A stretch of 64,000 bases of DNA from Silicimonas sp. (GTDB lineage: Bacteria > Pseudomonadota > Alphaproteobacteria > Rhodobacterales > Rhodobacteraceae), in NCBI GenBank assembly GCA_022820365.1, contig JAJEFO010000123.1, positions 174,220 to 238,219 on the forward strand, written 5' to 3'. Below the pieces are notes generated by a model. The model saw only the letters and a list, made by a program, of their open reading frames with translations, had not been told where the DNA came from and ran no database searches. Of this stretch, positions 17,162 to 26,045 are shown in pieces. Within the stretch, counting starts at the first letter, position 1; every line of letters starts with the position of its first letter. A program made the translations under genes and the position numbers.

Positions 17162-19361
17162 TCGATGCGTACCTTGCAAGAACCTGGCTGATCACTGCCG
17201 GTGCCGCAATGATCAGCGCCGCAAGATCCGCTTGCAACGACGGGGCGATGAATACGAAGCCGGCAATGGCCATCAGGATCCGGAACGCAGCTCCCATTGG
17301 CGCCAGCCAATAGCCAACGACAGCTGCCGAGAGCGCGATGACGCCCGCGATACAGCTTGCTGCGGTGAATGAGAACTCCCACAAGTCAAAGCCCGTTGAC
17401 GACACGAACAGAAGTACGGGTGCATAGACAAATGCCATTGGAGCGACGACCTTCCCAAGGCCCAGCGTGAAGGCCGATATGCCTGTTCGGAATGGGTTGG
17501 AGTTGGCGATTGCTGCCGCGGCATAGGCCGAGGTGCAGACAGGTGGCGTGATCTCCGCAACGACGCCGTAGTAGAGCACGAACATGTGGCTCGCGATCGG
17601 CGGGATGCCGAGTTGGGCCAGCGCCGGCTGAGCGACCGATACGAGCATGATGTAGAGCGCCGTCGTCGGCACTCCTGCGCCCATCAAGATGCAGGCCAGC
17701 GCAATGAAGACAAGGCTGATGAACAGCGTCAGGTCTTCGATCGTGAAGAGCTGGTAGGATCCATACTGGAAGAGCCAGACCAGGTCATTGCCCAAGTTCG
17801 AGGCCGCTTGCGTCACCATGAAGCCGATGCGGAAGCCAACGCCGGTGGTGTTGATCACTCCGATCACGATGCCAACCGCCGCCGAAGCCGCCCCAACGGC
17901 AAGCGCGTATTTCACTCCCGTCTCAAACGTGTCGGCCATTTCAATGACAGAGATTCGAGGCTGGGCATTCAGCGTTGCAAGCGCCGCTCCGGCAATGAGA
18001 ATGGCTGACATGGCGAAGTCGAAGCCGCCGCCTGTGAATTTCCAGATGACAAAGGCGATGAATGCGAGTGCGAAGATGAGCGTCGCCGGTTCCTTCACTC
18101 GGCTCATTCCGGCAACGATGGCCAGCGAGATCCCGCAAAATGCGGACATGTAGGGTGTGTAGCCAGAAAAGAGGACAATCAGCAGGCCGACCAGCGGCAC
18201 GACGTTCGCCCAGCCATCGCGCCAGACGGCGCCAAGCTGCGGAAGTGCATCGCGACTCAAGCCCTTTAGGCCAAGGCGGCGTGCCATGAGGTGAACGACG
18301 GCAAAAACGCCAACGTAGTGCAGAAGTGCCGGGAAGATCGCCGCAATGACAATCGTGGTGTAAGGCACCTCAAGAAACTCGGCCATGATGAATGCCGCCG
18401 CACCCATGATCGGCGGCGTGATCTGGCCGCCCGCGGAGGCGGCGGCTTCCACTCCGCCCGCAAAATGGCCGGGATAGCCAAGCCGTTTCATGTTGGGAAT
18501 GGTCAGTGCGCCGGTCGAGACCGTGTTGGCGACCGACGAGCCTGAGATGGTGCCGAAGAATGCGGACGAGACAACAGAGACTTTCGCGGGACCCCCGGTG
18601 TAGCGGCCTGCAAGGATTGTGGCGTTGTCGATGAAGAGCCTGCCCAGCCCCGTCCGCTGCGCGATGACGCCGAAGAGGACAAAGTGGAACACGATGGTCG
18701 AAACGACCCAAAGCGTGACGCCGAAGATGCCTTCCTGCGGAAAATACATCGACGACACGAAGGTGTTGAATTTCACGCCCGGATGCTGAAGCAGGCCCGG
18801 AAACGCTTGCCCGAACAGTGCGTAGCAGATGAACACGCCGATGATCAGCGGCAGTATCCAGCCCAATGTCCGGCGTGCGATGTCGAGGACCAGCACGATC
18901 AGGATGCAGCCGAAGAGCATGTCCCAACCGTTGGGGTTGCCCATGCGGAACGTCATCTCCTCGACGCCCAGCCATTCGATCCCACGCCAGGCGAAGCCGA
19001 GATACAGCGCCGACATGACGCCGAGGATCATCAGGATGACGTCGAGATACGGCACTCCGCCAAGGCGCAGCGCGCCGGTATTCAGGTCAAACGACGTCTT
19101 CGCCCTGACCAGTGGATAGAACGAATAGGTAAGAATGAAGAGGCCCGACAGGTGCCAGCCCATGTGCCAAAAGTCTGGCGGAAGCGCGAATCCCGCCGTG
19201 AGGTAATGGTAGACAGCAAACGTGAGGGCGACATAGCGGAGGAATTTTCCGAAGGCAGGCGTGACCGACCGCGTGGCGGCCCCCTCATCGAACTTTTCTT
19301 CGATCGCTGCGAGATCCGTTTCGGAAAGCTCGCGCACGTCATCAGGTCCCGGATCGCTCAT
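17148..19361 (-). CDS. TRAP transporter permease, fused DctQM (4TM/12TM)
   Basis: Inner-membrane secondary transporter that uses an ion gradient to import a substrate delivered by the TAXI binding protein. The 737-residue protein begins with a soluble acidic stretch. It then has a small-subunit-like 4-TM part and a large DctM-type part with conserved ISGSSVANTVSTGALTIP (positions about 265-282), GGQITPPIMGAAAF and AEITPPVCTSAYAAAAIA loops. Length and fusion match the TRAP 4TM/12TM class that pairs with TAXI proteins. It lies 75 bp downstream of the TAXI gene and overlaps the dadA-like gene. Confidence 0.95.
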   Translation of the reverse strand: MSDPGPDDVRELSETDLAAIEEKFDEGAATRSVTPAFGKFLRYVALTFAVYHYLTAGFALPPDFWHMGWHLSGLFILTYSFYPLVRAKTSFDLNTGALRLGGVPYLDVILMILGVMSALYLGFAWRGIEWLGVEEMTFRMGNPNGWDMLFGCILIVLVLDIARRTLGWILPLIIGVFICYALFGQAFPGLLQHPGVKFNTFVSSMYFPQEGIFGVTLWVVSTIVFHFVLFGVIAQRTGLGRLFIDNATILAGRYTGGPAKVSVVSSAFFGTISGSSVANTVSTGALTIPNMKRLGYPGHFAGGVEAAASAGGQITPPIMGAAAFIMAEFLEVPYTTIVIAAIFPALLHYVGVFAVVHLMARRLGLKGLSRDALPQLGAVWRDGWANVVPLVGLLIVLFSGYTPYMSAFCGISLAIVAGMSRVKEPATLIFALAFIAFVIWKFTGGGFDFAMSAILIAGAALATLNAQPRISVIEMADTFETGVKYALAVGAASAAVGIVIGVINTTGVGFRIGFMVTQAASNLGNDLVWLFQYGSYQLFTIEDLTLFISLVFIALACILMGAGVPTTALYIMLVSVAQPALAQLGIPPIASHMFVLYYGVVAEITPPVCTSAYAAAAIANSNPFRTGISAFTLGLGKVVAPMAFVYAPVLLFVSSTGFDLWEFSFTAASCIAGVIALSAAVVGYWLAPMGAAFRILMAIAGFVFIAPSLQADLAALIIAAPAVISQVLARYASNAAA

Positions 19362-19402
19362 GACGCGCCCTCTCAGGTCGGAGAATTCCCTTGGAAGGTA
19401 TA

Positions 19403-19422
19403 CGGGCGGCCGAAGCCGCCCG
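19403..19422 (-). promoter_or_regulatory. Intercistronic stem-loop with UUCG tetraloop
   Basis: On the minus strand CGGGCGGC-TTCG-GCCGCCCG forms a perfect 8-bp stem closed by the very stable C(UUCG)G tetraloop. It sits between the TAXI binding-protein gene and the TRAP permease gene. There is no T-run, so it more likely stabilises the upstream mRNA end or attenuates read-through, allowing more binding protein than permease. Confidence 0.6.
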
Positions 19423-19436
19423 CATGGTGTGCCGGA

Positions 19437-20447
19437 CTACTCGAGGAGTCCTGCCTCTTTGTAGAACTTCTCGGCACCCGGGTGCAGCGGCACGCCCAGC
19501 GCGGCAATGCCGTCAAGCGCCGTATCCAGCGTGATCTGCTTGCCCTTCGCGTGTCCGTTGTCGAGCAGCTTGCGGGTGTTGGCATTCCAGAGCGCGGAGG
19601 TGATGCCGTGGACGAGCTCTTCGGAGAGATCCGACGACACGACCAGAAGCGCCGAAACGGCCGGCGTCATTACCTCGTAGTCGACGCCCTCGTAAACGCC
19701 CGCCGGAATGCTCGACGGGATATAGGCCGGGATGATCTCGTTGATCTTTGCGAGGTCACCGTCCGTGAAGCTGTGAAGCTCCATGCCCTTGGTCGCGGCC
19801 AGTTGCACCATAGCGGAAACCGGCCAGCCAGCGGCGTAAAAGTAAGCGTCAAGTTGGCCGTCCGCCAAGCGTTCGGCCGACTGCGCGTTATTCAGCTCGG
19901 CCTCGTCCATGTTGTCTCGCGTGACACCCCATTCGGCGAGCATCATCTCGACGGCAACCTGTGTCCCTGAACCCGCCTGAGCGATGCCTACGCGCTTGTC
20001 CGCCAGATCGGAAAGGTCGTTGACGCTCATGCCTTTCGGGAGAACGAGGTGCAGGTCTTCCGGGTAAAGGTTCGCAACGATCCGCAGCTTTTCATGCGGC
20101 TTGCCGTCGAACTTGCCTTGGCCCAAGTACATTGAGCGGGTGACGTCGGCAGCAGCCATCCCGGCTTCAAGCTCGCCGTTCTGAACGGCAGTGTTGTTGA
20201 AGACCGACGCGGTCGTCGACTGCGCGATCGCGATCAGACCAGGCACGCCACACTGGCCACCCTTGTCACATGGTCGCGCACCCGGAGGTGCGGAGATACC
20301 ATTGGCGATGGTGCCGCCGATCGGAAAGTACGTCCCGCCGGCGCTTCCGGTGCCGATCCGGAAGAAGGTCGGGTCTTGAGCAAATGCTGTTCCGGCCGCA
20401 AGCGTGGCAGCAACGGCAAGGCCCAATAGATTAGTGATTTTGTTCAT
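19437..20447 (-). CDS. TAXI-family TRAP transporter solute-binding protein
   Basis: Periplasmic receptor that hands substrate to the downstream TRAP permease. The 336-residue protein has a signal peptide of about 23 residues (NKITNLLGLAVAATLAAGTA, cleavage near AFA-QD). The TAXI core follows: FRIGTGSAGGTYFPIGG, then ALAQST-like IAIAQSTTASVFN, and LADKRVGIAQAGSGTQ. A Cys pair (PCDKGGQC) suggests a surface disulfide. ATG 20447 follows GGAGAACACTA. Known TAXI ligands include glutamate-like and other organic acids; the ligand here is unknown. The divergent LysR gene probably controls it. Confidence 0.92.
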   Translation of the reverse strand: MNKITNLLGLAVAATLAAGTAFAQDPTFFRIGTGSAGGTYFPIGGTIANGISAPPGARPCDKGGQCGVPGLIAIAQSTTASVFNNTAVQNGELEAGMAAADVTRSMYLGQGKFDGKPHEKLRIVANLYPEDLHLVLPKGMSVNDLSDLADKRVGIAQAGSGTQVAVEMMLAEWGVTRDNMDEAELNNAQSAERLADGQLDAYFYAAGWPVSAMVQLAATKGMELHSFTDGDLAKINEIIPAYIPSSIPAGVYEGVDYEVMTPAVSALLVVSSDLSEELVHGITSALWNANTRKLLDNGHAKGKQITLDTALDGIAALGVPLHPGAEKFYKEAGLLE

Positions 20448-20974
20448 TAGTGTTCTCCATGTGAACAGACTTCAGAAAGCGAGTCGTGCAGGATCAAGTA
20501 CTGCCGGCCCAAAAGAAATGCAAATTTGAATATCTTTCAAAATTCAAAATTTGGCTTATGCAATTTGACATCCACCGCCAATCCGAGCGCAACCGCGCAC
20601 ATCTTCGCTGCAAAGGCGAAGGAGCCGGCCCGATGACGGCAACCCAATGCCTCTGGTCACCGGCATGATTGCGGGGAAATTGCCTGATCATCGACATCGG
20701 CCGTCCCGACTGGCGCAGGTCCGCCTACAGGGCCTGGCCATCGCCCGGTTCCGGCCCGGCTGACGCGCGATGGCCGAATCTGAAGGCCCGCTTTTCCTCG
20801 GGGCGCAGATCTGGCACTTTTCCTCAGGGACGAGTTGGCGGCAGCCATTCGCCGTGACAGTCTTCGTGTGTCACTGACCGGACTGTCGCTGTTGCTTGGA
20901 CGATTCGTGAGATCCTGTATCAACGGCGCAGGTTCCGATCGCCCATCGTGTTGCACTCAAAGTGGAGCGTGGGC
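20448..20974. other. Divergent promoter region between TAXI-TRAP operon and LysR gene
   Basis: About 527 bp with no credible gene. The part at 20510-20575 is strikingly AT-rich against the GC-rich surroundings and holds the inverted repeat described separately. It should contain the promoters for the TAXI-TRAP-oxidoreductase operon on one side and the lysR gene on the other. Confidence 0.6.
20520..20555. promoter_or_regulatory. AT-rich imperfect inverted repeat, candidate LysR operator
   Basis: GCAAATTTGAAT at 20520-20531 and ATTCAAAATTTGGC at 20542-20555 are near-perfect inverted arms around a 10-bp spacer, in the gap between a LysR gene and its likely target operon. LysR regulators bind dyads containing T-N11-A. 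A related GCAATTTG lies just beyond at about 20560-20567. Confidence 0.5.
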
Positions 20975-21943
20975 ATGAATATTTCGCAGCTTTCAGCATT
21001 TCACGCTGTCATGACCTCGGCGACACTGACCGAGGCGGCTGACCGGCTTGGTCGTACGCAGCCAGCAATCAGCGCGGCGATCAGATCCCTTGAGGATCAG
21101 CTTGGCATGAAGTTGTTTGAACGGCGTGGTCGCAAGCTCGTGCCTGTGCCGGAAGCGCAATACCTGATGACCGAGGCCAGCGCGATCCTTCGGCAACTCA
21201 GCCAGGTTCGGCAGACAATGCGTGGCCTAGGTGATGGACACTTGGGTACCTTGACCGTCGCAGCGATGCCGGGCCCCGTCACAATGCTCTTCCCCCGGTT
21301 CATTGCGACGCACATCGGCAAGAGGAGCGGCATCAAGACCTCCATGCTTGCCCGAAGCTCCAACCAGATTGCCGAACTCGCCCGTGCGCAAAGCATCGAT
21401 TTTGGTTTTGCCGACATTCCGGAAGATACGGACGGCGGCGGGCTCTACCGATCCGACATCATCTCAGGCAAATGCTTCGTTGCGCTTCCAGCGACCCACA
21501 CGCTCGCACGCGAGACGACCATATCGCTTGATGCCCTCGGCGGTCAGCCCATGGGGTCGCTCCAGGCCAATCACGTTCACACCCGCGATGTCCGGCGCGC
21601 GTTCGGCAAAGCCGGACTCAAATTCAATCCGACGGTCGAAAGCCAGACCTTCTTGCCGATCCTGCAATTCATCGTGGCCGGTCAGTGTTGCGCCATTCTC
21701 GACCCATTGACAGTTGTGCACGTTAGGGAAACAGGTGCCTACTCCGAGGCGCTATGCATCCGTCTGCTCGATCAACCATTGCGATACAGCTACGCGATCA
21801 TTTCTCCGGCTCACCGCCCGACGTCAGTCATCGCAACCGAGGTGCGCGATGCTTGGACGCAAGAAGTGCACCGCTTTCTCGAAAGCGCAGGCGCGCATCC
21901 AGAATTGCGGCTTCAAGAAAAGGACGCGATGACGTCTTCGTAA
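20975..21943 (+). CDS. LysR-family transcriptional regulator
   Basis: A 322-residue LTTR: helix-turn-helix at about residues 18-37 (TEAADRLGRTQPAISAAIRS), linker helix, then a substrate-binding domain from LTVAAMPGPVTM. ATG 20975 has GGAGCG upstream; the longer frame from 20948 adds nine unsupported residues. It is divergent from the TAXI-TRAP-oxidoreductase operon and its 3' end overlaps the convergent D-cysteine-desulfhydrase-like gene by about 31 bp. The position implies control of D-amino-acid or related substrate uptake. Confidence 0.9.
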   Translation: MNISQLSAFHAVMTSATLTEAADRLGRTQPAISAAIRSLEDQLGMKLFERRGRKLVPVPEAQYLMTEASAILRQLSQVRQTMRGLGDGHLGTLTVAAMPGPVTMLFPRFIATHIGKRSGIKTSMLARSSNQIAELARAQSIDFGFADIPEDTDGGGLYRSDIISGKCFVALPATHTLARETTISLDALGGQPMGSLQANHVHTRDVRRAFGKAGLKFNPTVESQTFLPILQFIVAGQCCAILDPLTVVHVRETGAYSEALCIRLLDQPLRYSYAIISPAHRPTSVIATEVRDAWTQEVHRFLESAGAHPELRLQEKDAMTSS

Positions 21944-22902
21944 GCAAAGAGCGCGGCAAGCCCACCGGTGTGCACGTAACAGACACGGCTGCCTCTGGCG
22001 ATCTCTCCGCTGTCGACAAGCGCCAGCACGGCAGCAAAGCTCTTGGCGGTGTAAACCGGGTCCAGCATCAGGCCTTCGTATTTGGCCATGGTCCTTATCG
22101 CCTCAATGCCAGGGGGACCAAGCTGACCATAGCCCGGCGTCAATGCGCCGTCCCAGACGCGAATGTCGGCATCGACAACGCTCGCCGCCCCCGGATAGAG
22201 CCTTGCCAATCGATTCATGGTTCGGCCAATACGTGGGCCCTGCTCAGCAGCGCTACGCCGAACGCTGCTACCGATGACCCGTGCACCCGAACCCGCTCCT
22301 CTCAGCCCGGCCAGCAGTCCTGCATGCGTTGACCCGCTTCCTGAAGCGACCACGAAGACGTCGAAGTCGTCCTTCTGATCGAGTATCTCCTTGGCTGCAT
22401 CCACATAGCCCAGTGCACCGAGCGGCGGATGATCTTCCGAAAGATGAATGACATAAGGTCGGCGATCTTCGAGCCTGAGCGCATCAGCCCGCTCGTGGAG
22501 AGCAACATCTGCGCCGGTCTCGTCCTCACCGTGGGGATAAGTCATGATCTCGGCACCCATGATCCGCGAGAGAAGCACATTCCCGGATTCTCGATACCGG
22601 TCCGACTTGCCGGGGACACGATCTTCCAACTGCACGATTGGGTGCAATCCCTGCGCTCGTGAAACCGCTACCGCCAGTCGGGCGAAGTTTGACTGCACTG
22701 CACCAGTGATGAGGATCGTATCGGCGCCTTCGGACAATGCCGCGCCAAAATAGTATTCCAGCTGCCGCGCCTTGTTTCCGCCAAAGGTCGGACCCGCCAG
22801 ATCATCCCGCTTGATGAACAACTCGACGCCCAACAGTTCAGACAATCGCTCGGACGTCGCCAACGGTGTCGGTTCAGAGACGATGCTCAGCTTTCGATGC
22901 AT
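21913..22902 (-). CDS. D-cysteine desulfhydrase / ACC deaminase-like PLP enzyme
   Basis: A fold-type II PLP enzyme of 329 residues predicted to eliminate ammonia (and H2S from D-cysteine) or to open aminocyclopropane carboxylate. It shows IKRDDLAG and GGNKARQLEY (the Lys forms the Schiff base), TGAVQSNFARLAVA, VASGSGSTHAGLL for phosphate binding, and a C-terminal VCYVHTGGLAALF. ATG 22902 is preceded by GGAG at good spacing. The terminal overlap with lysR and the DadA-like and TAXI genes next door suggest the same D-amino-acid module. Exact substrate specificity cannot be read by eye. Confidence 0.85.
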   Translation of the reverse strand: MHRKLSIVSEPTPLATSERLSELLGVELFIKRDDLAGPTFGGNKARQLEYYFGAALSEGADTILITGAVQSNFARLAVAVSRAQGLHPIVQLEDRVPGKSDRYRESGNVLLSRIMGAEIMTYPHGEDETGADVALHERADALRLEDRRPYVIHLSEDHPPLGALGYVDAAKEILDQKDDFDVFVVASGSGSTHAGLLAGLRGAGSGARVIGSSVRRSAAEQGPRIGRTMNRLARLYPGAASVVDADIRVWDGALTPGYGQLGPPGIEAIRTMAKYEGLMLDPVYTAKSFAAVLALVDSGEIARGSRVCYVHTGGLAALFAYEDVIASFS

Positions 22903-23463
22903 GTCGTTGCTCCGCATCACCTTGGTCCCCGGTGAACACACGGCGGCGGCAATGTCCGCAATGCACAGATCCCGCCACCCCTCGGTACACGACGGTTCTC
23001 GACGGTGTTGACCTCAATCATGGTCCGAATCCTCCCGCATTCCTCCCAGCCGATGCACGTCAAATCCGATCAAGCAAAGGCATCGACCATTCAACCTCGG
23101 CCTTCATGATCCTATCGCGCGGGCACTTGAGCCCGCCCAGATCGTCACCTCCGGGCATCGACGCCGCTACAGGTATGCACCGTCACACGTCGGAATGTGA
23201 AGCATCGGGAGCGGGAGCGTAACACCCGGAACCGGCCAAACCATCCGCCCTCCTCCGTTTTCCGCGGAGTTCCTTCATCTCGCGTGCCAACGCCTGGACA
23301 TCCAGCAGTGCATCGCAGTCCTGAGCCGTTCCTGAACCGCACTCTTGCCAACGTGTCCAGGCACCATGGATCAAATACGAAGGATTCCTGACGCCAGCGC
23401 CAATTGCGTCACCTCAGCCATCGGGCTACATCCACTCGGAAACGCTGAGCGGAGTACAGCCAG
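22903..23463. other. Intergenic stretch, no recognisable gene
   Basis: About 560 bp upstream of both the PLP enzyme and ettA, which are divergent. Small open frames occur on both strands but none has domain features. It should contain both promoters; the ettA ribosome binding site (GGAG near 23450) is the only element I can point to. Confidence 0.5.
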
Positions 23464-25119
23464 ATGAAGGCTCACCAGTTCGTCTACCATATGGACGGAG
23501 TGTCCAAGGTGCTTCCGGGCAACCGGAAGTGCCTAGAGAACATTCGCCTCTCATTCCTTCCTGGCGTCAAGATCGGTGTCGTGGGCGTCAATGGCGCGGG
23601 CAAATCGACCCTGATGCGAATCATGGCCGGGCTTGACAAGGAATTCACTGGAGAAGCCTGGGCAGCCGACGGCATCCGTGTCGGATACCTGCCGCAGGAG
23701 CCTCAGCTGGACGACTCCCTTAACGTCCGCGAGAACGTGATGCTGGGCGTTGCGGAAAACAAGGCCAGGCTCGACCGCTTCAACGAACTCGCAATGAACT
23801 ACTCGGACGACACTGCCGAGGAGATGGCGCAGCTTCAGGACGAGATCGACTCCCGGAACCTCTGGGACCTCGACGCCCAGATCGATGTTGCCATGGAGGC
23901 CCTGCGCTGTCCTGCGGACGACGCAAGGGTCGACTCGCTCTCCGGCGGCGAAAAGCGCCGTGTCGCGATCTGCAGGCTTCTCCTTGAAGCGCCGGACATG
24001 CTCCTGCTTGACGAGCCGACCAACCATCTCGATGCCGAAACCGTCGCATGGCTCCAGCAGCACCTCATCAACTACAAGGGCACTTGCCTCATCGTGACGC
24101 ACGACCGGTACTTCCTGGACGACATCACTGGATGGATCCTTGAGCTCGACCGCGGTCGAGGCATTCCCTACGAGGGCAACTACTCGGCCTGGCTTGAGCA
24201 AAAGGCCAGGCGCCTCGCACAGGAGGCCCGGGAAGACCGCGCGCACCAGAAGACTCTTGAACGCGAGCTCGAATGGATCCGCCAGGGCGCGAAGGCCCGC
24301 CAGGCAAAGCAGAAGGCCCGGATCAACGCGTATAACGAACTCGCTGCCCGCTCGGAGAGCGAGAAACTCTCGCGAGCCCAGATCATCATCCCGAACGGCC
24401 CGCGTCTCGGTTCAAAGGTGATCGAGGTGAACGGCCTCAAGAAGGCCATGGGCGAGAAGCTTCTCATCGAAGACCTGTCGTTCAGCTTGCCACCCGGAGG
24501 AATCGTCGGGGTCATCGGTCCGAACGGGGCGGGAAAGACCACTCTGTTCCGGCTGCTTACCGGCCAGGAACTGCCCGATGACGGCGGCATCGAGTTCGGC
24601 GACACGGTGCAGCTTGCCTATGTCGACCAGTCCCGCGACGACTTGGACGCCAGCGCGACCGTCTGGGAGGAAGTTTCGGCAGGTGCAGAGATCATCGAGC
24701 TCGGCGATGCCCGATTGAACAGCCGTGCCTACTGCTCGGCATTCAATTTCCGGGGCGGGGACCAGCAAAAGAAGATGGGGATGCTGTCGGGCGGCGAGCG
24801 AAACCGCGTCCACATGGCAAAGCTCCTGAAGGCCGGAGGCAACGTCCTGCTGCTGGACGAGCCGACCAACGACCTCGACGTGGAAACACTGAGAGCCCTG
24901 GAAGATGCCCTAGTCGACTTTGCGGGATGCGCAGTGGTCATCTCCCACGACCGCTTCTTCCTCGACCGGATCTGCACTCATATGCTCGCTTTTGAGGGCG
25001 AAGCCCACGTTGAATGGTTTGAAGGCAATTTCGAGGACTACGAGGAAGACAAGAAACGGCGGCTTGGCCCGGGCGCCGTGGAACCGAGGCGAATCAAGTA
25101 CAAGAAATTCGCGCGGTAA
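23464..25119 (+). CDS. ettA: Energy-dependent translational throttle protein EttA (ABC-F)
   Basis: A cytoplasmic ABC-F protein that binds the ribosomal E site and adjusts early elongation to the ATP/ADP ratio. The 551 residues hold two ABC domains. The first has VNGAGKST, SLSGGEKRRVA and DEPTNHLD; the second has [21 protein letters not shown] and DEPTNDLD. Between them is the basic P-site tRNA interaction motif region with the coiled WLEQKARRLAQEAREDR. Length matches E. coli EttA (about 555). No membrane segments. The EamA transporter gene begins in the stop codon (TAATG), so they share an mRNA. Confidence 0.95.
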   Translation: MKAHQFVYHMDGVSKVLPGNRKCLENIRLSFLPGVKIGVVGVNGAGKSTLMRIMAGLDKEFTGEAWAADGIRVGYLPQEPQLDDSLNVRENVMLGVAENKARLDRFNELAMNYSDDTAEEMAQLQDEIDSRNLWDLDAQIDVAMEALRCPADDARVDSLSGGEKRRVAICRLLLEAPDMLLLDEPTNHLDAETVAWLQQHLINYKGTCLIVTHDRYFLDDITGWILELDRGRGIPYEGNYSAWLEQKARRLAQEAREDRAHQKTLERELEWIRQGAKARQAKQKARINAYNELAARSESEKLSRAQIIIPNGPRLGSKVIEVNGLKKAMGEKLLIEDLSFSLPPGGIVGVIGPNGAGKTTLFRLLTGQELPDDGGIEFGDTVQLAYVDQSRDDLDASATVWEEVSAGAEIIELGDARLNSRAYCSAFNFRGGDQQKKMGMLSGGERNRVHMAKLLKAGGNVLLLDEPTNDLDVETLRALEDALVDFAGCAVVISHDRFFLDRICTHMLAFEGEAHVEWFEGNFEDYEEDKKRRLGPGAVEPRRIKYKKFAR

Positions 25120-26036
25120 TGGCCGACCTGGCACGCGGCTCCGAAAGCCCACGGCGATCGTTGGAGGGCATAGCGTGGATGGTCCTCACCGGCATCCTCT
25201 TCGTTGGAGTGACGGCAGCGGTCAAGCATGGAGCGGCGGATCTTCCTGCAGCGGAGTCCGCATTCCTGCGGTTCGCATTCGGGCTGGTTTTCCTGGCTCC
25301 CATGACAGGAATTCTGCTCAGAACGCGCCTCAGCCGGCGGCAGTGGCAACTCGTCGGGATGCGCGGCACCGTGCATGCACTTGGCGTCTGCCTCTGGTTC
25401 CACGCCATGACCCGGATAACACTTGCCGAGGTCACGGCAATGAACAACCTGATCCCGGTCTACGTGACCCTTGGCGCCGTGCTGTTTCTGGGCGAGACTC
25501 TGGCGATCCGCCGGCTGGTTGCGGTCGGGATCGCGTTCCTCGGTGCCTTGCTCATCCTCAGGCCCGGGCTGCGGGAGCTCTCGGACGGGCATCTTGCAAT
25601 GATACTCGTGGCCATGTGCCTCGCCGGCAGCTACTTATTTGCAAAGCGATTGGCGGCCGAACTGCCTGCATCGGTGATCGTGGCAATGATGTCGATCGTC
25701 GTGACGATCTTTCTCCTCCCTCTGGCGATTGCTGTCTGGCGCTGGCCGACCTCCGGCGAAGTCGCCTGGATAATGCTGATCGCCTGCCTTGCAACCTGTG
25801 GCCATTACACGATGACCCGGTCCTTTGCCGCGGCTCCGTTGAGCGTGACCCAGCCGGTTGCCTTCACGCCTCTCGTCTGGTCGGTGCTCATCGGATTCTT
25901 CGTGTTCCACGAGGCCATCGACGTCTGGGTCATCCTGGGAGGCTGCCTGATCATCGCCGCAGCAACGTTCATTGCAATTCGTGAATCCTTGCTGAACCGG
26001 GACCGCAGGGGCAGCGAAGGAACAGGGGCGCTGTGA
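25119..26036 (+). CDS. EamA/DMT-family transporter
   Basis: An inner-membrane drug/metabolite-type exporter of 305 residues with ten predicted hydrophobic segments in two EamA repeats. Each repeat has the usual pattern: the first with ESAFLRFAFGLVFLAP and TLAEVTAMNNLIPVYVTLGAVLFLGE, the second ending with VWSVLIGFFVFHEAIDVWVILGG. The substrate is unknown; amino acids or cations are common in the family. The start codon overlaps the ettA stop by one base, and the gene converges on the SRAP gene with only 9 bp between. Confidence 0.88.
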   Translation: MADLARGSESPRRSLEGIAWMVLTGILFVGVTAAVKHGAADLPAAESAFLRFAFGLVFLAPMTGILLRTRLSRRQWQLVGMRGTVHALGVCLWFHAMTRITLAEVTAMNNLIPVYVTLGAVLFLGETLAIRRLVAVGIAFLGALLILRPGLRELSDGHLAMILVAMCLAGSYLFAKRLAAELPASVIVAMMSIVVTIFLLPLAIAVWRWPTSGEVAWIMLIACLATCGHYTMTRSFAAAPLSVTQPVAFTPLVWSVLIGFFVFHEAIDVWVILGGCLIIAAATFIAIRESLLNRDRRGSEGTGAL

Positions 26037-26045
26037 CCTTGCCTG

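Noticed and set aside
22900..23030. Short minus-strand frame starting near 23022 just upstream of the PLP enzyme
   Set aside because: About 34 codons, ends before the next gene, and has no recognisable sequence.
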